From Sphingopyxis sp. (lineage in GTDB: Bacteria > Pseudomonadota > Alphaproteobacteria > Sphingomonadales > Sphingomonadaceae): a stretch of 64,000 nt of DNA. Both the position numbers and the translations under genes were made by a program. Each line of letters begins with the position of its first letter. The stretch's first letter is position 1. The stretch lies in contig PNNB01000056.1 of NCBI GenBank assembly GCA_013823985.1, forward strand, positions 216,001 to 280,000, given 5' to 3'. Below the pieces are notes generated by a model. That model was not told the origin of the DNA. It did no database searches and saw nothing but the letters and a program-made list of their open reading frames with translations. This document shows positions 17,144 to 26,394 of this stretch, one piece after another.

Positions 17144-17902
17144 ATGCTGAATTCCGCCAACGCCTTGGCCGGGGTGCAGCCGTTGATGCTGGCGTCCGCC
17201 GCCGTCATGACCTTTGGCGCTGCCTATGTGCGTGGCCTTACCGGTTTTGGCATGGCGATCATTCTTGTCCCGATGCTAGGCCTGATTGTCTCGCCGGGCG
17301 AAGCGGTCGTGCTGGGTATTTTGCTGCAGGTGCTGATCGGTCCAGTGGGAATCCGGATCATTTATGCTGACGCACACCGAAAAAGCGCGATGACGATTGC
17401 CGCCTTTGCTGTGCTGGCGACGCCGTTGGGCATCTGGTTTCTGAAACAGACCACGCCCGATGTGGCACGCCTGCTGATCGTGCTCATCGCGATAGGGGCA
17501 TTTGTTTTGGTCCTTCTGCCCCCGCGCGGCGCGGTGCGGCCCGGTATCAAGGAAACGGCGCTGACCGGGATTGCGTCCGGCATTTTGACCGGCTTTGCCG
17601 CCATGCCGGGACCGCCGGTCGTCCCCTATTATCTGCGCCAGCCCATCCCGCCCGCCGAAGCACGCGCATCGATGATGCTGGTGTTCTTCGCCACCGCGAT
17701 TGCGGGCACGCTTTCCGCCTTTGCGCTTGGTCTGGCGAGTTGGCGATTGCTGTGGCTTTCGCTCATTCTCTTTTTGCCGATGCTGGCGGGTAACTGGTTA
17801 GGCGCGAAATCCTTTGGCAGGGTCCCTGCCCATATTTGGCGCATGTTTGTCGCGCTGATACTCGGATTGGCCGCGCTTTCGGCGGTGATCAGGCTCTTCT
17901 GA
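17144..17902 (+). CDS. TSUP/TauE-SafE family membrane transporter
   Basis: A 252-residue polytopic membrane protein with about eight hydrophobic segments and the internal-duplication pattern of the sulfite exporter TauE/SafE family: GLTGFGMAIILVPML near the N terminus and GILTGFAAMPGPPVVPYYL in the middle. Family members move small organosulfur or sulfur oxyanions and related anions across the inner membrane. The substrate here is unknown. It lies 50 nt after thrS, but there is no functional link. Confidence 0.82.
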   Translation: MLNSANALAGVQPLMLASAAVMTFGAAYVRGLTGFGMAIILVPMLGLIVSPGEAVVLGILLQVLIGPVGIRIIYADAHRKSAMTIAAFAVLATPLGIWFLKQTTPDVARLLIVLIAIGAFVLVLLPPRGAVRPGIKETALTGIASGILTGFAAMPGPPVVPYYLRQPIPPAEARASMMLVFFATAIAGTLSAFALGLASWRLLWLSLILFLPMLAGNWLGAKSFGRVPAHIWRMFVALILGLAALSAVIRLF

Positions 17903-17921
17903 GCTTGACTTGCCCAACCCT

Positions 17922-17937
17922 TTAACAGCGCGTTAAC
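17922..17937 (+). promoter_or_regulatory. CtrA-type binding site
   Basis: TTAA-CAGCGCG-TTAAC matches the full alphaproteobacterial CtrA consensus TTAA-N7-TTAAC. It lies 48 nt before the start of the CHAP-domain gene, a position compatible with overlap of the -35 region. Cell-cycle control of a murein-active protein would fit. Confidence 0.5.
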
Positions 17938-17958
17938 CATAAATATTATGCCGGCATT

Positions 17959-17978
17959 TGTGATCTTAATTTATCACA
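17959..17978. promoter_or_regulatory. Palindrome just before CHAP gene start
   Basis: TGTGAT-N8-ATCACA ends 6 nt before the ATG, where a ribosome site would be expected and none is seen. It resembles a CRP half-site pair but with spacing too long for CRP. It may be a repressor site or an RNA hairpin that limits translation. Confidence 0.35.
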
Positions 17979-17984
17979 TTTTAC

Positions 17985-18704
17985 ATGAGAGCGCTTTTCC
18001 TGTCCCTGCTGATGATCGCCGCCCCTGCGTCTGCGTTGAACGAAGGGCTGCAATGCGTGCCCTATGCGCGGGCCTTGTCGGGCGTCACGATCTATGGGGA
18101 TGCGCATACCTGGTGGGGTCAGGCCGAGGGTAAATATGCCCGTGGCAACGAACCCGAGGTAGGTGCAGTGCTGGCATTCCCGCCGCACGGCAATATGCGT
18201 CTTGGCCATGTCGCCGCAGTCCGCCGCATTGTCGACGAGCGCACGATTATCATTAGCCACGCCAACTGGTCTACCATCGGCGGAGTGCGCGGCCATATCG
18301 AAGAAGATGTGCGCGCGGTCGACGTATCGGAAGACAATGACTGGAGCCGCGTCCGCGTCTGGTACACACCCAATGAAGCCTTGGGCAGCACCGAATGGCC
18401 GGTGCACGGCTTCATCTATCCCAAACAGCGCCGCAGCGAATCCGAGGCACGCAAAGCCGTTGCGATGCTCCTAAAAGACCGCATTATTCCTACATTACCT
18501 GCTGCGGCACCCGTCCGTTTGGCCGAGGCCACCAAGCCGGTCATCAAGTCGGCGGCGGTCAAAACGGGTTTCGGGCTTTCGGGCAATCTGCTGAAAGATA
18601 TTGATCGCAAGGCCGCCAAGGAAACAAAGGCGACCCCCGCACCTGCAAAGCCGGTCCGCCTCGCGTCGGTTGAAAAGCTGATTGCGAAACTGCCGAAAAG
18701 CTAA
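17985..18704 (+). CDS. Exported CHAP-domain protein
   Basis: A 239-residue protein with a signal peptide (MRALFLSLLMIAAPASA). The CHAP (cysteine-histidine amidase/peptidase) domain follows. The probable nucleophile is Cys in EGLQCVPYAR, and the His lies in GHVAAVRRI, with SHANW next. CHAP enzymes cleave amide bonds in peptidoglycan peptides. The Ala/Lys-rich C-terminal third (from about residue 160) looks disordered. A CtrA-type box upstream suggests cell-cycle timing. It converges on uvrB with a 3-nt gap. Confidence 0.85.
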   Translation: MRALFLSLLMIAAPASALNEGLQCVPYARALSGVTIYGDAHTWWGQAEGKYARGNEPEVGAVLAFPPHGNMRLGHVAAVRRIVDERTIIISHANWSTIGGVRGHIEEDVRAVDVSEDNDWSRVRVWYTPNEALGSTEWPVHGFIYPKQRRSESEARKAVAMLLKDRIIPTLPAAAPVRLAEATKPVIKSAAVKTGFGLSGNLLKDIDRKAAKETKATPAPAKPVRLASVEKLIAKLPKS

Positions 18705-18707
18705 AGG

Positions 18708-20894
18708 CTACCGCCCGAACTTCTTCTGCACCTTGCCGTAGCGCATCTTGCGGGTTCCGGGCTTTCCTTCTGTAGCGCGTCCTTTGGGTGCCGCGACCTG
18801 CATGTCTGTGGGCAGGCCCAGCTCCGTTGCCTCCAGCGAACGGATTTCGTCGCGTAGCCGTCCGGCTTCCTCGAATTCCAGATCTGCGGCGGCGGCGCGC
18901 ATTTTCTTTTCAAGTTCCTCGATATAGGCGCGCAGATTGTGGCCGACGAGATTGTTTGCTCCTTCGGCGTCAATCTCCACCAGCACCGAATCCCGGCTGG
19001 CGGTATCGGCGACGATGTCGTGGATATTCCGCTTGATGGTCGCAGGGGTAATGCCGTGCAGCACATTATACTCGCGCTGCTTTTCGCGGCGCCGGTCGGT
19101 TTCCCTTATGGCGCGTTCCATGCTGCCGGTCATGCGGTCGGCATAGAGAATGACCCGCCCGTCGACATTACGCGCGGCGCGGCCGATGGTTTGGATCAGG
19201 CTGGTTTCGCTGCGCAGAAACCCTTCCTTGTCGGCATCCAAAATGGCGACAAGTCCGCACTCCGGAATATCGAGACCTTCGCGCAATAGGTTGATACCGA
19301 CCAGCACATCATAGACCCCGCGCCGCAAATCGCGGATCAGCTCGATGCGTTCCAACGTCTCGACATCGGAGTGCATGTAGCGCACCTTCAACCCTGCTTC
19401 GTGCATGAACTCGGTCAGGTCTTCCGACATGCGCTTGGTCAGGGTCGTTACCAATGTGCGGTATCCGGCCTCAGCCGTTTTGCGGCATTCGTTGATGCAA
19501 TCCTGCACCTGATCCTCGACCGGCTTTATCTCGACCGGAGGATCGATCAGCCCTGTGGGACGGATGACCTGCTCGGCAAAGACGCCGCCTGACTGCTCCA
19601 TTTCCCAGCCGCCCGGCGTGGCCGAAACGCACACGGTTTGTGGCCGCATCACATCCCATTCGTTGAAACGCAGCGGCCGGTTGTCGATACAACTGGGCAG
19701 GCGGAATCCATATTCGGCCAAGGTCAGCTTGCGCCGGTGGTCACCCTTCGCCATCGCGCCGATTTGCGGCACGGTCTGGTGGCTTTCGTCAACGAACAAC
19801 AGGGCGTTATCGGGAAGATATTCAAACAAAGTCGGGGGCGGCTCGCCGGGCAAGCGGCCGGTCAAAAAGCGCGAATAATTCTCGATCCCGGCGCACGAAC
19901 CGGTCGCTGCAATCATTTCCAGATCAAATTGTGTCCGCTGTTCCAGCCGCTGCGCCTCCAGCAATTTGCCTTCGGACACCAATTCCTTCAGCCGTTCGGA
20001 CAGTTCGAATTTGATCGCCTCGCTCGCCTGCTTCATCGTCGGCCCGGGGGTGACATAATGGCTGTTGGCATAGACGCGCACGCTGTTCAGTTTGACGCCC
20101 GTCGTGCCCGTGAGCGGATCGAATTCGGCAATTTCCTCGATCTCGTCACCGAAGAAACTGATCCGCCAGGCCATATCTTCATAATGGCTGGGGAAGATTT
20201 CCAGATTGTCGCCCCGCACGCGGAAATTGCCGCGGGTGAAGGCCGTGTCGTTGCGCTTATACTGCAGCGCGACCAGCTTGCGGATCAGTTCGCGCTGGTC
20301 GACATTTTCGCCCTTTTTCAGATCGAAAATCATCGCCGAATAGGTTTCAACCGACCCGATGCCGTAAATGCACGAGACAGATGCGACGATCAGCACATCG
20401 TCCCGTTCCAGCAGCGACCGCGTTGCCGAATGCCGCATCCGGTCAATGGCTTCGTTTACCGACGATTCCTTTTCGATATAGGTATCGCTGCGCGGGACAT
20501 AGGCTTCGGGTTGGTAATAGTCGTAATAGCTGACGAAATATTCGACCGCATTGTCGGGGAAAAAGCTTTTGAATTCGCCATATAACTGCGCCGCCAAAAT
20601 CTTGTTGGGCGCCAGGATCAGCGCGGGGCGCTGCAATTCTTCAATGACCTTGGCCATGGTGAAGGTTTTGCCGGAGCCGGTAACGCCCAACAGAACCTGA
20701 TTTTTCTCCCCCGCCTTGGCCGTGTCCACCAGTTCACGGATGGCCGTTGGCTGGTCGCCGGCTGGCTCATATTCCGACACGATACGAAAGGGTTTGCCCC
20801 CTTCCATCTTGGGGGGGCGTTCGGGCTTGTGCGGTGTGAAGTTGCCGACGGTATCCGGTTCTTCAAGCCCGCGGCGGATAATGAGTTCGGCCAT
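18708..20894 (-). CDS. uvrB: Excinuclease ABC subunit UvrB
   Basis: A 728-residue nucleotide-excision-repair helicase-like subunit that receives damaged DNA from UvrA and positions UvrC. Walker A is GVTGSGKT (residues 70-77). The damage-probing beta-hairpin region has [17 protein letters not shown], motif II is [17 protein letters not shown], and later helicase motifs include [13 protein letters not shown] and QTIGRAARN. The C-terminal UVR domain ([20 protein letters not shown]) that contacts UvrC is present. The N terminus [15 protein letters not shown] is the form I associate with sphingomonads. A LexA-like box abuts the start codon. Confidence 0.97.
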   Translation of the reverse strand: MAELIIRRGLEEPDTVGNFTPHKPERPPKMEGGKPFRIVSEYEPAGDQPTAIRELVDTAKAGEKNQVLLGVTGSGKTFTMAKVIEELQRPALILAPNKILAAQLYGEFKSFFPDNAVEYFVSYYDYYQPEAYVPRSDTYIEKESSVNEAIDRMRHSATRSLLERDDVLIVASVSCIYGIGSVETYSAMIFDLKKGENVDQRELIRKLVALQYKRNDTAFTRGNFRVRGDNLEIFPSHYEDMAWRISFFGDEIEEIAEFDPLTGTTGVKLNSVRVYANSHYVTPGPTMKQASEAIKFELSERLKELVSEGKLLEAQRLEQRTQFDLEMIAATGSCAGIENYSRFLTGRLPGEPPPTLFEYLPDNALLFVDESHQTVPQIGAMAKGDHRRKLTLAEYGFRLPSCIDNRPLRFNEWDVMRPQTVCVSATPGGWEMEQSGGVFAEQVIRPTGLIDPPVEIKPVEDQVQDCINECRKTAEAGYRTLVTTLTKRMSEDLTEFMHEAGLKVRYMHSDVETLERIELIRDLRRGVYDVLVGINLLREGLDIPECGLVAILDADKEGFLRSETSLIQTIGRAARNVDGRVILYADRMTGSMERAIRETDRRREKQREYNVLHGITPATIKRNIHDIVADTASRDSVLVEIDAEGANNLVGHNLRAYIEELEKKMRAAAADLEFEEAGRLRDEIRSLEATELGLPTDMQVAAPKGRATEGKPGTRKMRYGKVQKKFGR

Positions 20895-20909
20895 GTTCGC
20901 TATATGTGC
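20895..20909 (-). promoter_or_regulatory. LexA-like SOS box at uvrB start
   Basis: On the plus strand GTTC-GCTATAT-GTGC matches the alphaproteobacterial LexA consensus GTTC-N7-GTTC at 7 of 8 defined bases. It directly adjoins the uvrB start codon. uvrB is an SOS gene in many bacteria. This placement would require a start point very close to the ATG. Confidence 0.45.
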
Positions 20910-21033
20910 TTTTTGAGTCGGAGGGGCAAGGGGGCGATATGTCTTCTCGTCCGATAATCGGGCTTATCCTTGTTGCCTTTTCGTGCGCGTGGGGACAGAA
21001 GAAGGCTTCAAACAAAAACGGGAGGTAAAACCC

Positions 21034-21576
21034 ATGCGAAAGTTCCTCATATTGGGCGTTGCCGCGCTTGCTATTTCGGCATGCTCGGACAAGGGCGCCG
21101 ATGCCGACGGTGATGGCAAGATTTCCGATACAGAGGCGAAGGCCGAAATGTCCGATGGCGGCGCGATGGCGATGAAGCCTGGCCAGTGGGAAGTGAAAAT
21201 CAGCTTCAACAAGATCGATGCGCCTGGCCTTCCGGCAGAGGTGCAGGGCAAGATGAAGGAGCAGATGGCAAAGGGTATGACCCAGAATAGCTGCCTGACA
21301 CAGGAACAGGTAGAAAAGCCCGGTGGTGACTTCTTTGGCGCGCCTCCCGAAGCCAATTGTACATTTCAGGAATTGAAGCGTTCGGGCGACACGATGAAGG
21401 TCGCGATGACCTGCAAGCCCGCCGGTAACATGACGATCAAAAGCACGATGGACGGCAAATTTGCTGCCGAGACCTATGTCATGAATATCGACCAGAGCAC
21501 CGAAGGTACCCCGATGGGCACGGTCAAGATGACCGGCAAAATCGAAGGCAAGCGGATTGGGGATTGCCCGGTATGA
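21034..21576 (+). CDS. DUF3617-family lipoprotein with EF-hand loop (copy 1)
   Basis: A 180-residue lipoprotein (lipid Cys17 in ISACSDK) starting at the ATG behind GGGAGGT. Directly after the lipid anchor lies a perfect EF-hand calcium loop, residues 23-34: D-A-D-G-D-G-K-I-S-D-T-E. The rest follows the DUF3617 pattern: PGQWEVKISF, a Cys pair (NSCLTQEQ, EANCTF), then beta-rich repeats ending KRIGDCPV. The function of DUF3617 is unknown. The downstream gene is a paralogue whose start overlaps this stop as ATGA. Anchored to a membrane in the periplasm, it could bind Ca2+. Confidence 0.82.
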   Translation: MRKFLILGVAALAISACSDKGADADGDGKISDTEAKAEMSDGGAMAMKPGQWEVKISFNKIDAPGLPAEVQGKMKEQMAKGMTQNSCLTQEQVEKPGGDFFGAPPEANCTFQELKRSGDTMKVAMTCKPAGNMTIKSTMDGKFAAETYVMNIDQSTEGTPMGTVKMTGKIEGKRIGDCPV

Positions 21577-22127
21577 CAAAGCTCAGGGTCGCAGCTGGAG
21601 TTTTGGTAGCGTGCATTTCCCTTGCGTCCTGTTCGGACAACGGGGCGGACAAAGATGGCAACGGTGTCATCGATAGCGAGGAACGCGCTGCCGAAATGGA
21701 TTATGACGCCTTTGTCCCAATGAAGGCCGGGCTTTGGGAAACAAAATTCGTGTTTTCCGATATCAATGTGCCGTCCTTGGGCAAAGCGCAGAAACAACAG
21801 ATTATGGACGAAATCGCCAAAGGTGCGTCCAACCGCACCTGCTTGTCGGAGGCCGAGGCCAAGAAGCCGGGCGCAGATTTCTTTGGCGGCGATGGCGCGG
21901 AAAAGTGCCTGTACAAGGCCTTTGATGTGTCCGGACAAAATGTGCGGATGAAGCTGAGCTGCGGCATGGACGGCATGGGCAGCATCGATATGCAGCTTGC
22001 CGGTGTGATGGGCGACACCGCCTTCAACTATGAAAGCGAAGTCGATGTCCGCCTGCCCATGATCGGCAAGGTCAAGATGAAGGGCAATGCGATCGGCAAG
22101 CATATCGGGGACTGTCCGGCGCCATGA
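21573..22127 (+). CDS. DUF3617-family lipoprotein with EF-hand loop (copy 2)
   Basis: A 184-residue paralogue of the preceding lipoprotein, read from the ATG that overlaps its stop. Lipid Cys20 is in LASCSDN. A second canonical EF-hand loop follows at residues 26-37 (D-K-D-G-N-G-V-I-D-S-E-E). The body repeats the pattern AGLWETKFVFSDI, NRTCLSEAEAKKPGADFFGG, EKCLYK and a C-terminal IGDCPAP. Similar order and motifs indicate a tandem duplication. Its stop overlaps the start of a serine hydrolase gene, so the three probably form one operon. Confidence 0.82.
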   Translation: MTKLRVAAGVLVACISLASCSDNGADKDGNGVIDSEERAAEMDYDAFVPMKAGLWETKFVFSDINVPSLGKAQKQQIMDEIAKGASNRTCLSEAEAKKPGADFFGGDGAEKCLYKAFDVSGQNVRMKLSCGMDGMGSIDMQLAGVMGDTAFNYESEVDVRLPMIGKVKMKGNAIGKHIGDCPAP

Positions 22128-23266
22128 TCGGGATGGGCCGGATCCTGGCGGGGCTTTTGCTTCTGGGATTTGCCCAACTCGATCCTGCCTATGCGCACAA
22201 GCCTTCGACCGTTTCGATGCAGCCTGCCGAAGTAAAGGTCGTTTTTACTGCATCGACGATCACCACCGATGTTGCCCGGGGTAATGCTGGTGTAGCGGGA
22301 CGGAAGGTCAGCATCGACGACCCTGTCCGTGTCGCATCCATTTCAAAACTTGTTGTAGCCTTGGGTGCGATGCGCCTCGTGGAGCAGGGCAAGCTTGATC
22401 TTGACCGGGACATCAACGCCTATCTTGGCTGGTCGGTGCGCAACCCCGCCTTTCCGGACGCACCGATTACCCTGCGCCATCTTTTGTCGCACCGTTCCGG
22501 TCTGCGGGATACGGTTGATTATATCGTTCCGTTGGATGGCGATCTTTCTGCCGTTCTTGAAGCGAACAAGGCATGGGAGCTGCGCTATCCACCCGGCGAT
22601 TATTTCGCCTATGCCAATATCAATTCGCCGCTGATCGCCGCCGTTCTGGAAGGGGCGACGGGGGAACGGTTCGACCGGTTGATGGCGCGGCTCGTGCTGG
22701 AGCCGCTGAAACTTGATGCCTGCTACAATTGGGGCGCTGGATGCAGTGACGGGAGGCGTGCAAAGGCCGTGACCTTGCTGCGGCCAAATGGTGATCTGGC
22801 ACGTGACGCCCCGCTAAAGGGCAAGGACCCCTGCGCCGTCTATCCGGCGACCAATGGCAGTTGTGATGTCGAGGCTCTCTACAAGCTGGGCCGCAATGGT
22901 TCCGCATTCAGCCCGCAAGGCGGCTTGCGCATTTCGGCACGTGATCTGGCCAAAATCGGTCAGGTCTTGTTGAAAGATGGCGCGCCGCTGCTTTCGCCTA
23001 AATCATTTTCGGAAATGCTTGGTCCTGTCTGGACCTTTGATGGCAGCAACGGGGATGACGACAAAGGTTATTTCAAGGCCTACGGTCTGGGCGTCCACTG
23101 GGTTGATGACGGCAAAGGCGGAAAGTGGTTCGGCCATGTGGGCGAGGCCTATAGCCTGCGGGCGGGTTTCTGGGTCAACCGTACGACAGGAAAAGGCTTT
23201 GTCCGTTACGTCACGATGGTCGATGAATTTGCTCCGGTGGGGCATTGCTTCGACATATGCCCATGA
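22124..23266 (+). CDS. Exported beta-lactamase-family serine hydrolase
   Basis: A 380-residue serine hydrolase of the class C beta-lactamase/esterase EstB fold with an N-terminal signal peptide (ILAGLLLLGFAQLDPAYA). The S-x-x-K motif is SISK (Ser72, Lys75), the Y-x-N motif is in FAYANINS, and the third His-Gly region is probably WFGHVGEAY. Members cleave D-amino-acid peptides, esters or beta-lactams. The substrate is not predictable. Its start overlaps the second DUF3617 lipoprotein as ATGA, which suggests the three products share a periplasmic task. Confidence 0.85.
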   Translation: MIGMGRILAGLLLLGFAQLDPAYAHKPSTVSMQPAEVKVVFTASTITTDVARGNAGVAGRKVSIDDPVRVASISKLVVALGAMRLVEQGKLDLDRDINAYLGWSVRNPAFPDAPITLRHLLSHRSGLRDTVDYIVPLDGDLSAVLEANKAWELRYPPGDYFAYANINSPLIAAVLEGATGERFDRLMARLVLEPLKLDACYNWGAGCSDGRRAKAVTLLRPNGDLARDAPLKGKDPCAVYPATNGSCDVEALYKLGRNGSAFSPQGGLRISARDLAKIGQVLLKDGAPLLSPKSFSEMLGPVWTFDGSNGDDDKGYFKAYGLGVHWVDDGKGGKWFGHVGEAYSLRAGFWVNRTTGKGFVRYVTMVDEFAPVGHCFDICP

Positions 23267-23296
23267 TACACTGACCGGCAATCGAGGGAGAGATAT

Positions 23297-23686
23297 ATGC
23301 TGGGTTATATTACTTTGGGATCGAATGATCTCGCCGCTGCGCAGGAATTTTACAGCAATCTGGTGCCCGTTATCGGCGGCAAGGAATTGATGCGCTTTAG
23401 CGACAGCTTCATTGTTTACGGGGTCAGCCTCGACAAGGCGGGCATCGCCATCACCACAGCCTATAATGGCGAACCGGCCACCCCGGGCAACGGGAATATG
23501 GCGGCGATCGTGGTGCGCGACCGGGCGCAGGTTGATGCCCTCCACGCCAAGGCGCTGGAACTGGGCGGGACATGCGAAGGTCCGCCGGGGCTGCGCGGTG
23601 ACGAAGGGCCGATGGCATTTTACGCCGCCTATTTCCGCGATCCGGATGGTAACAAATTATGTGCATATAGAATGGGGCCTGCATAA
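23297..23686 (+). CDS. VOC (glyoxalase/bleomycin resistance) family protein
   Basis: A 129-residue single-domain vicinal-oxygen-chelate protein: MLGYITLGSNDLAAAQEFYSNL starts the first beta-alpha-beta-beta-beta unit and FYAAYFRDPDGNKLCAYRM ends the second. Metal-ligand positions are partly conserved (Glu in CEGPPG uncertain). The family covers glyoxalases, dioxygenases and antibiotic-binding proteins, so the reaction is unknown. Its stop overlaps the amidohydrolase start by 1 nt (TAATG), which implies coupled translation. Confidence 0.85.
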   Translation: MLGYITLGSNDLAAAQEFYSNLVPVIGGKELMRFSDSFIVYGVSLDKAGIAITTAYNGEPATPGNGNMAAIVVRDRAQVDALHAKALELGGTCEGPPGLRGDEGPMAFYAAYFRDPDGNKLCAYRMGPA

Positions 23687-25017
23687 TGAAAAAGACGATG
23701 ATTTTGGCGTTGCTTGGCGGCGCACTTTTGACGGCACCGGTAACGGCCCGGCCGGACTATTCCGCTTCGGTAAAGGCCGATTATGACAAGTCGCTCGCCG
23801 CGCTGTGGGACCATTTCCACCGCAACCCCGAATTGTCGTTCCGCGAATATAAGACAGGCGCGCGGATGGCGCAGGAATTGCGTGCCGTACCCGGCATGGT
23901 CGTGACAGAGAAGGTTGGCGAGACGGGCGTGGTCGGCGTCCTTAAAAACGGCAACGGTCCCGTGGTGCTTGTGCGCGCCGATATGGATGGTCTGCCGGTG
24001 CAGGAACGCTCCGGCCTCGCCAATGCTTCGACCGTTCGCCAAGTGGGCGTCGATGGCCTTGAAATGCCGGTGATGCATGCGTGTGGCCATGATGTGCATA
24101 TCACCTCGCTCGTCGGAACGGCACGGCAACTGGCCGCGATGAAGGACCGCTGGAAAGGGACGGTGGTGTTCATCGTTCAACCTGCGGAAGAACGCGTGGG
24201 CGGTGCGGCCGCCATGATCAAGGACGGTCTCTATACCCGCTTTCCGAAGCCCGATTACGCGCTTGCCTTCCATGTCGCGGCGGAACTTGAAACCGGTAAG
24301 ATTGCGGCGTCCGAAGGTATTCAATATTCCTCGGCGGACAGCGTGGATATTCGCGTTCCGGGCATCGCCACCCACGGCGCAGCGCCGCATCTCGGCCGCG
24401 ACCCGGTCTATATCGCGTCGCAGATTGTGGTCGGCCTCCAGTCGATCATCAGCCGTGAAAAGGGTCCGCTGGATGCAGGCGTCATAACCGTCGGCGCCTT
24501 CCATGCGGGGACAAAGCATAACATCATTTCGGAATTTGCCGATCTGCAGGTGACCGTCCGTTCGAACAACAAGGATGTGCGCGACAAGCTGATCGCATCG
24601 ATTGAGCGTGTCGCGGTCGGGATTGGGCGGGCACATGGTTTGCCCGAAGACAAATTGCCGGTTGTGAAGGTGACGGAATCGACCCCCGTGACCGTCAACG
24701 ACGCTGCGCTTGCCCGCCGGTTGAACGGCGCCATTGCCAACGCCCTTGGTAAGGATGTCGTGGTTCCCTTCCGCCAGACCAATATGGGCGCGGAAGATTT
24801 CGCCTTCTTCGTCGACCCCCAGTTCAACATCCCCGGCTATTATTTTGCCGTGGGCGGCACTGCGCCGGAATGGATTGAGGCCGCCAAAAACGGCGGCAAG
24901 CCTGTGGCCGGACATCATTCGCCGCTGTTCAGGATCGACCCCGAACCTTCGGTGCGTCTGGGCATCGAGGCTATGACGGCGGCGGTGCTGGATCTGCTCG
25001 GTCCCACGAAGAGCTAA
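23686..25017 (+). CDS. Exported M20-family amidohydrolase
   Basis: A 443-residue zinc amidohydrolase of the M20D (hippurate/IAA-amino-acid hydrolase) type with a signal peptide (MILALLGGALLTAPVTA). Metal-binding segments are HACGHDVHIT, QPAEERVGGAAAM, and the C-terminal NMGAEDFAFF and GHHSPLFRIDPE. The dimerisation domain RVPGIATHGAAPHLGRDPV lies in the middle. It likely cleaves N-acyl amino acids or similar amides in the periplasm. It is coupled to the upstream VOC gene. Confidence 0.9.
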   Translation: MKKTMILALLGGALLTAPVTARPDYSASVKADYDKSLAALWDHFHRNPELSFREYKTGARMAQELRAVPGMVVTEKVGETGVVGVLKNGNGPVVLVRADMDGLPVQERSGLANASTVRQVGVDGLEMPVMHACGHDVHITSLVGTARQLAAMKDRWKGTVVFIVQPAEERVGGAAAMIKDGLYTRFPKPDYALAFHVAAELETGKIAASEGIQYSSADSVDIRVPGIATHGAAPHLGRDPVYIASQIVVGLQSIISREKGPLDAGVITVGAFHAGTKHNIISEFADLQVTVRSNNKDVRDKLIASIERVAVGIGRAHGLPEDKLPVVKVTESTPVTVNDAALARRLNGAIANALGKDVVVPFRQTNMGAEDFAFFVDPQFNIPGYYFAVGGTAPEWIEAAKNGGKPVAGHHSPLFRIDPEPSVRLGIEAMTAAVLDLLGPTKS

Positions 25018-25043
25018 ATGCCCCGCATTGTGGCAAACCCATA

Positions 25044-25364
25044 ATGGCCCGCAAGTCGCGCGACTGGCACGACGAAGAGGAGGAGTCTGCGCCTCCTGTC
25101 GTGCATTGCTGGCTGTGCGGGCGGGAAATGGGTGACATCGTGGATTGGCACCATCCGATACCCAAAAGCCGGGGCGGGAAAGCGCGCGAGCCCGTCCATC
25201 CGATCTGCCACCGGACGATCCATGCCAATTTCACGAACAGTGATCTTGAGAAACGCTATGCGACGGTCGATGCGCTTTTGGCCCATGAAGAAATCGGGCG
25301 GTTTGTGGCGTGGATTGCCAACAAACCGCCCGACTTTAATGCCCCGACGAAAGACCGCCGTTAG
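25044..25364 (+). CDS. HNH endonuclease-fold protein
   Basis: A 106-residue protein with an HNH motif: CWLCGREMGDIVDWHHPIPKSRGG provides a Cys pair and the first His-His, and HPICHRTIH supplies the distal residues. Such stand-alone HNH proteins occur in bacterial cores without known targets. There is no restriction-modification or phage gene nearby. The stop overlaps that of the convergent terC gene by 4 nt (TTAG). Confidence 0.85.
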   Translation: MARKSRDWHDEEEESAPPVVHCWLCGREMGDIVDWHHPIPKSRGGKAREPVHPICHRTIHANFTNSDLEKRYATVDALLAHEEIGRFVAWIANKPPDFNAPTKDRR

Positions 25365-26371
25365 CTATGTGCCGCAGCCTCCTCGCCCTTGGTTTTCCAG
25401 AGCGAGTAGAATATGCCGCCCAGGATCAGGCCAAAGGTCACCGCTAGGCTCAAAACCGGCGGGAACTTGTCACCGCCCAGGATGAAGTCGGAAACGAAGA
25501 TCTTCGAACCAATGAACACCAGAACAAGTGCCAGCGCATATTTCAGATAATGGAAACGGTGCACCATAGCCGCGAGCGCAAAATAGAGCGCACGCAGACC
25601 CAATACCGCCATGATGTTCGACGTGTAGACGATGAAGGTATCGGTCGTGATCGCGAAGATCGCGGGCACGGAGTCGACCGCAAATACAAGGTCGACGACG
25701 TTGATCACGACCAGGGCAAGAAACAGCGGCGTTGCTGCGGTGATCAGCTTGCCCGTTTTCGTATCCGGAATGCGCACGAAGAACTTCTGCTCGTGCAGTT
25801 CAGGCGTCACACGCATGATACGCGAGATGAACTTGACCGCCGGATTATTCGCTACATCCATGGGCTTTTCGCTGGCGAACAGCATCTTCACGCCGGTCGC
25901 GATCAGGAAGACGGCGAAGAAATACAGTACCCAATAGAATTGCTCGACCAGTGCCGCGCCCAGAGCGATCATGATACCACGCAGCACGATCACGCCGATG
26001 ATGCCCCACAGCAGCGCCCGATACTGGTATTTCGGCGGAATGGCGAAGGTGGTGAAGATCAGTCCGATGACGAAGATATTGTCAATCGACAGCGCCTTTT
26101 CGATGAAAAAGCCTGTATAATATTTCATCGTCAGATCGGCGCCGATTTCGGGCCCGAACGCAGCGGTTTTCTGGAAATAGACCCAGACGCCGAACGCAAG
26201 CGCGATAGAGATGTAGAAAGCCGAAAGCTTCAGGCTTTCACCGATTCCCATCTCCTTATCTTCCTTGTGCAGGATGCCAAGGTCGAAGGCGGTCAGGGCG
26301 ACGACCAGACCCAAGAAGGCCATCCAGAACCAGACCGGCGTTCCAAGCCAGTCCATCATGAGAAATTCCAT
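25361..26371 (-). CDS. TerC family integral membrane protein
   Basis: A 336-residue polytopic membrane protein of the TerC/Alx family. Signature segments are VALTAFDLGILHK near the N terminus, FFIEKALSIDNIFVIGLIF, GIMIALGAALVEQFYWVLY, and VFAVDSVPAIFAITTDTFIVYTSN. The acidic residues in the paired E-K-x-L-S-x-D-N and A-V-D-S-V-P motifs are typical of the family, whose members are linked to metal (Mn) handling and tellurite resistance. No yybP-type riboswitch fits in the 75-nt upstream space, which holds the terminator of the previous gene. AGGGAA precedes the ATG. Confidence 0.9.
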   Translation of the reverse strand: MEFLMMDWLGTPVWFWMAFLGLVVALTAFDLGILHKEDKEMGIGESLKLSAFYISIALAFGVWVYFQKTAAFGPEIGADLTMKYYTGFFIEKALSIDNIFVIGLIFTTFAIPPKYQYRALLWGIIGVIVLRGIMIALGAALVEQFYWVLYFFAVFLIATGVKMLFASEKPMDVANNPAVKFISRIMRVTPELHEQKFFVRIPDTKTGKLITAATPLFLALVVINVVDLVFAVDSVPAIFAITTDTFIVYTSNIMAVLGLRALYFALAAMVHRFHYLKYALALVLVFIGSKIFVSDFILGGDKFPPVLSLAVTFGLILGGIFYSLWKTKGEEAAAHS

Positions 26372-26394
26372 TTTATATTCCCTGTTCGAAATTC

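Noticed and set aside
17959..17978. CRP site
   Set aside because: The half-sites TGTGA and TCACA are 10 nt apart instead of 6.
19638..20585. Long open frame antisense to uvrB
   Set aside because: uvrB has every catalytic motif in the minus frame. The plus-strand frame shows no recognisable motif and is a by-product of high GC.
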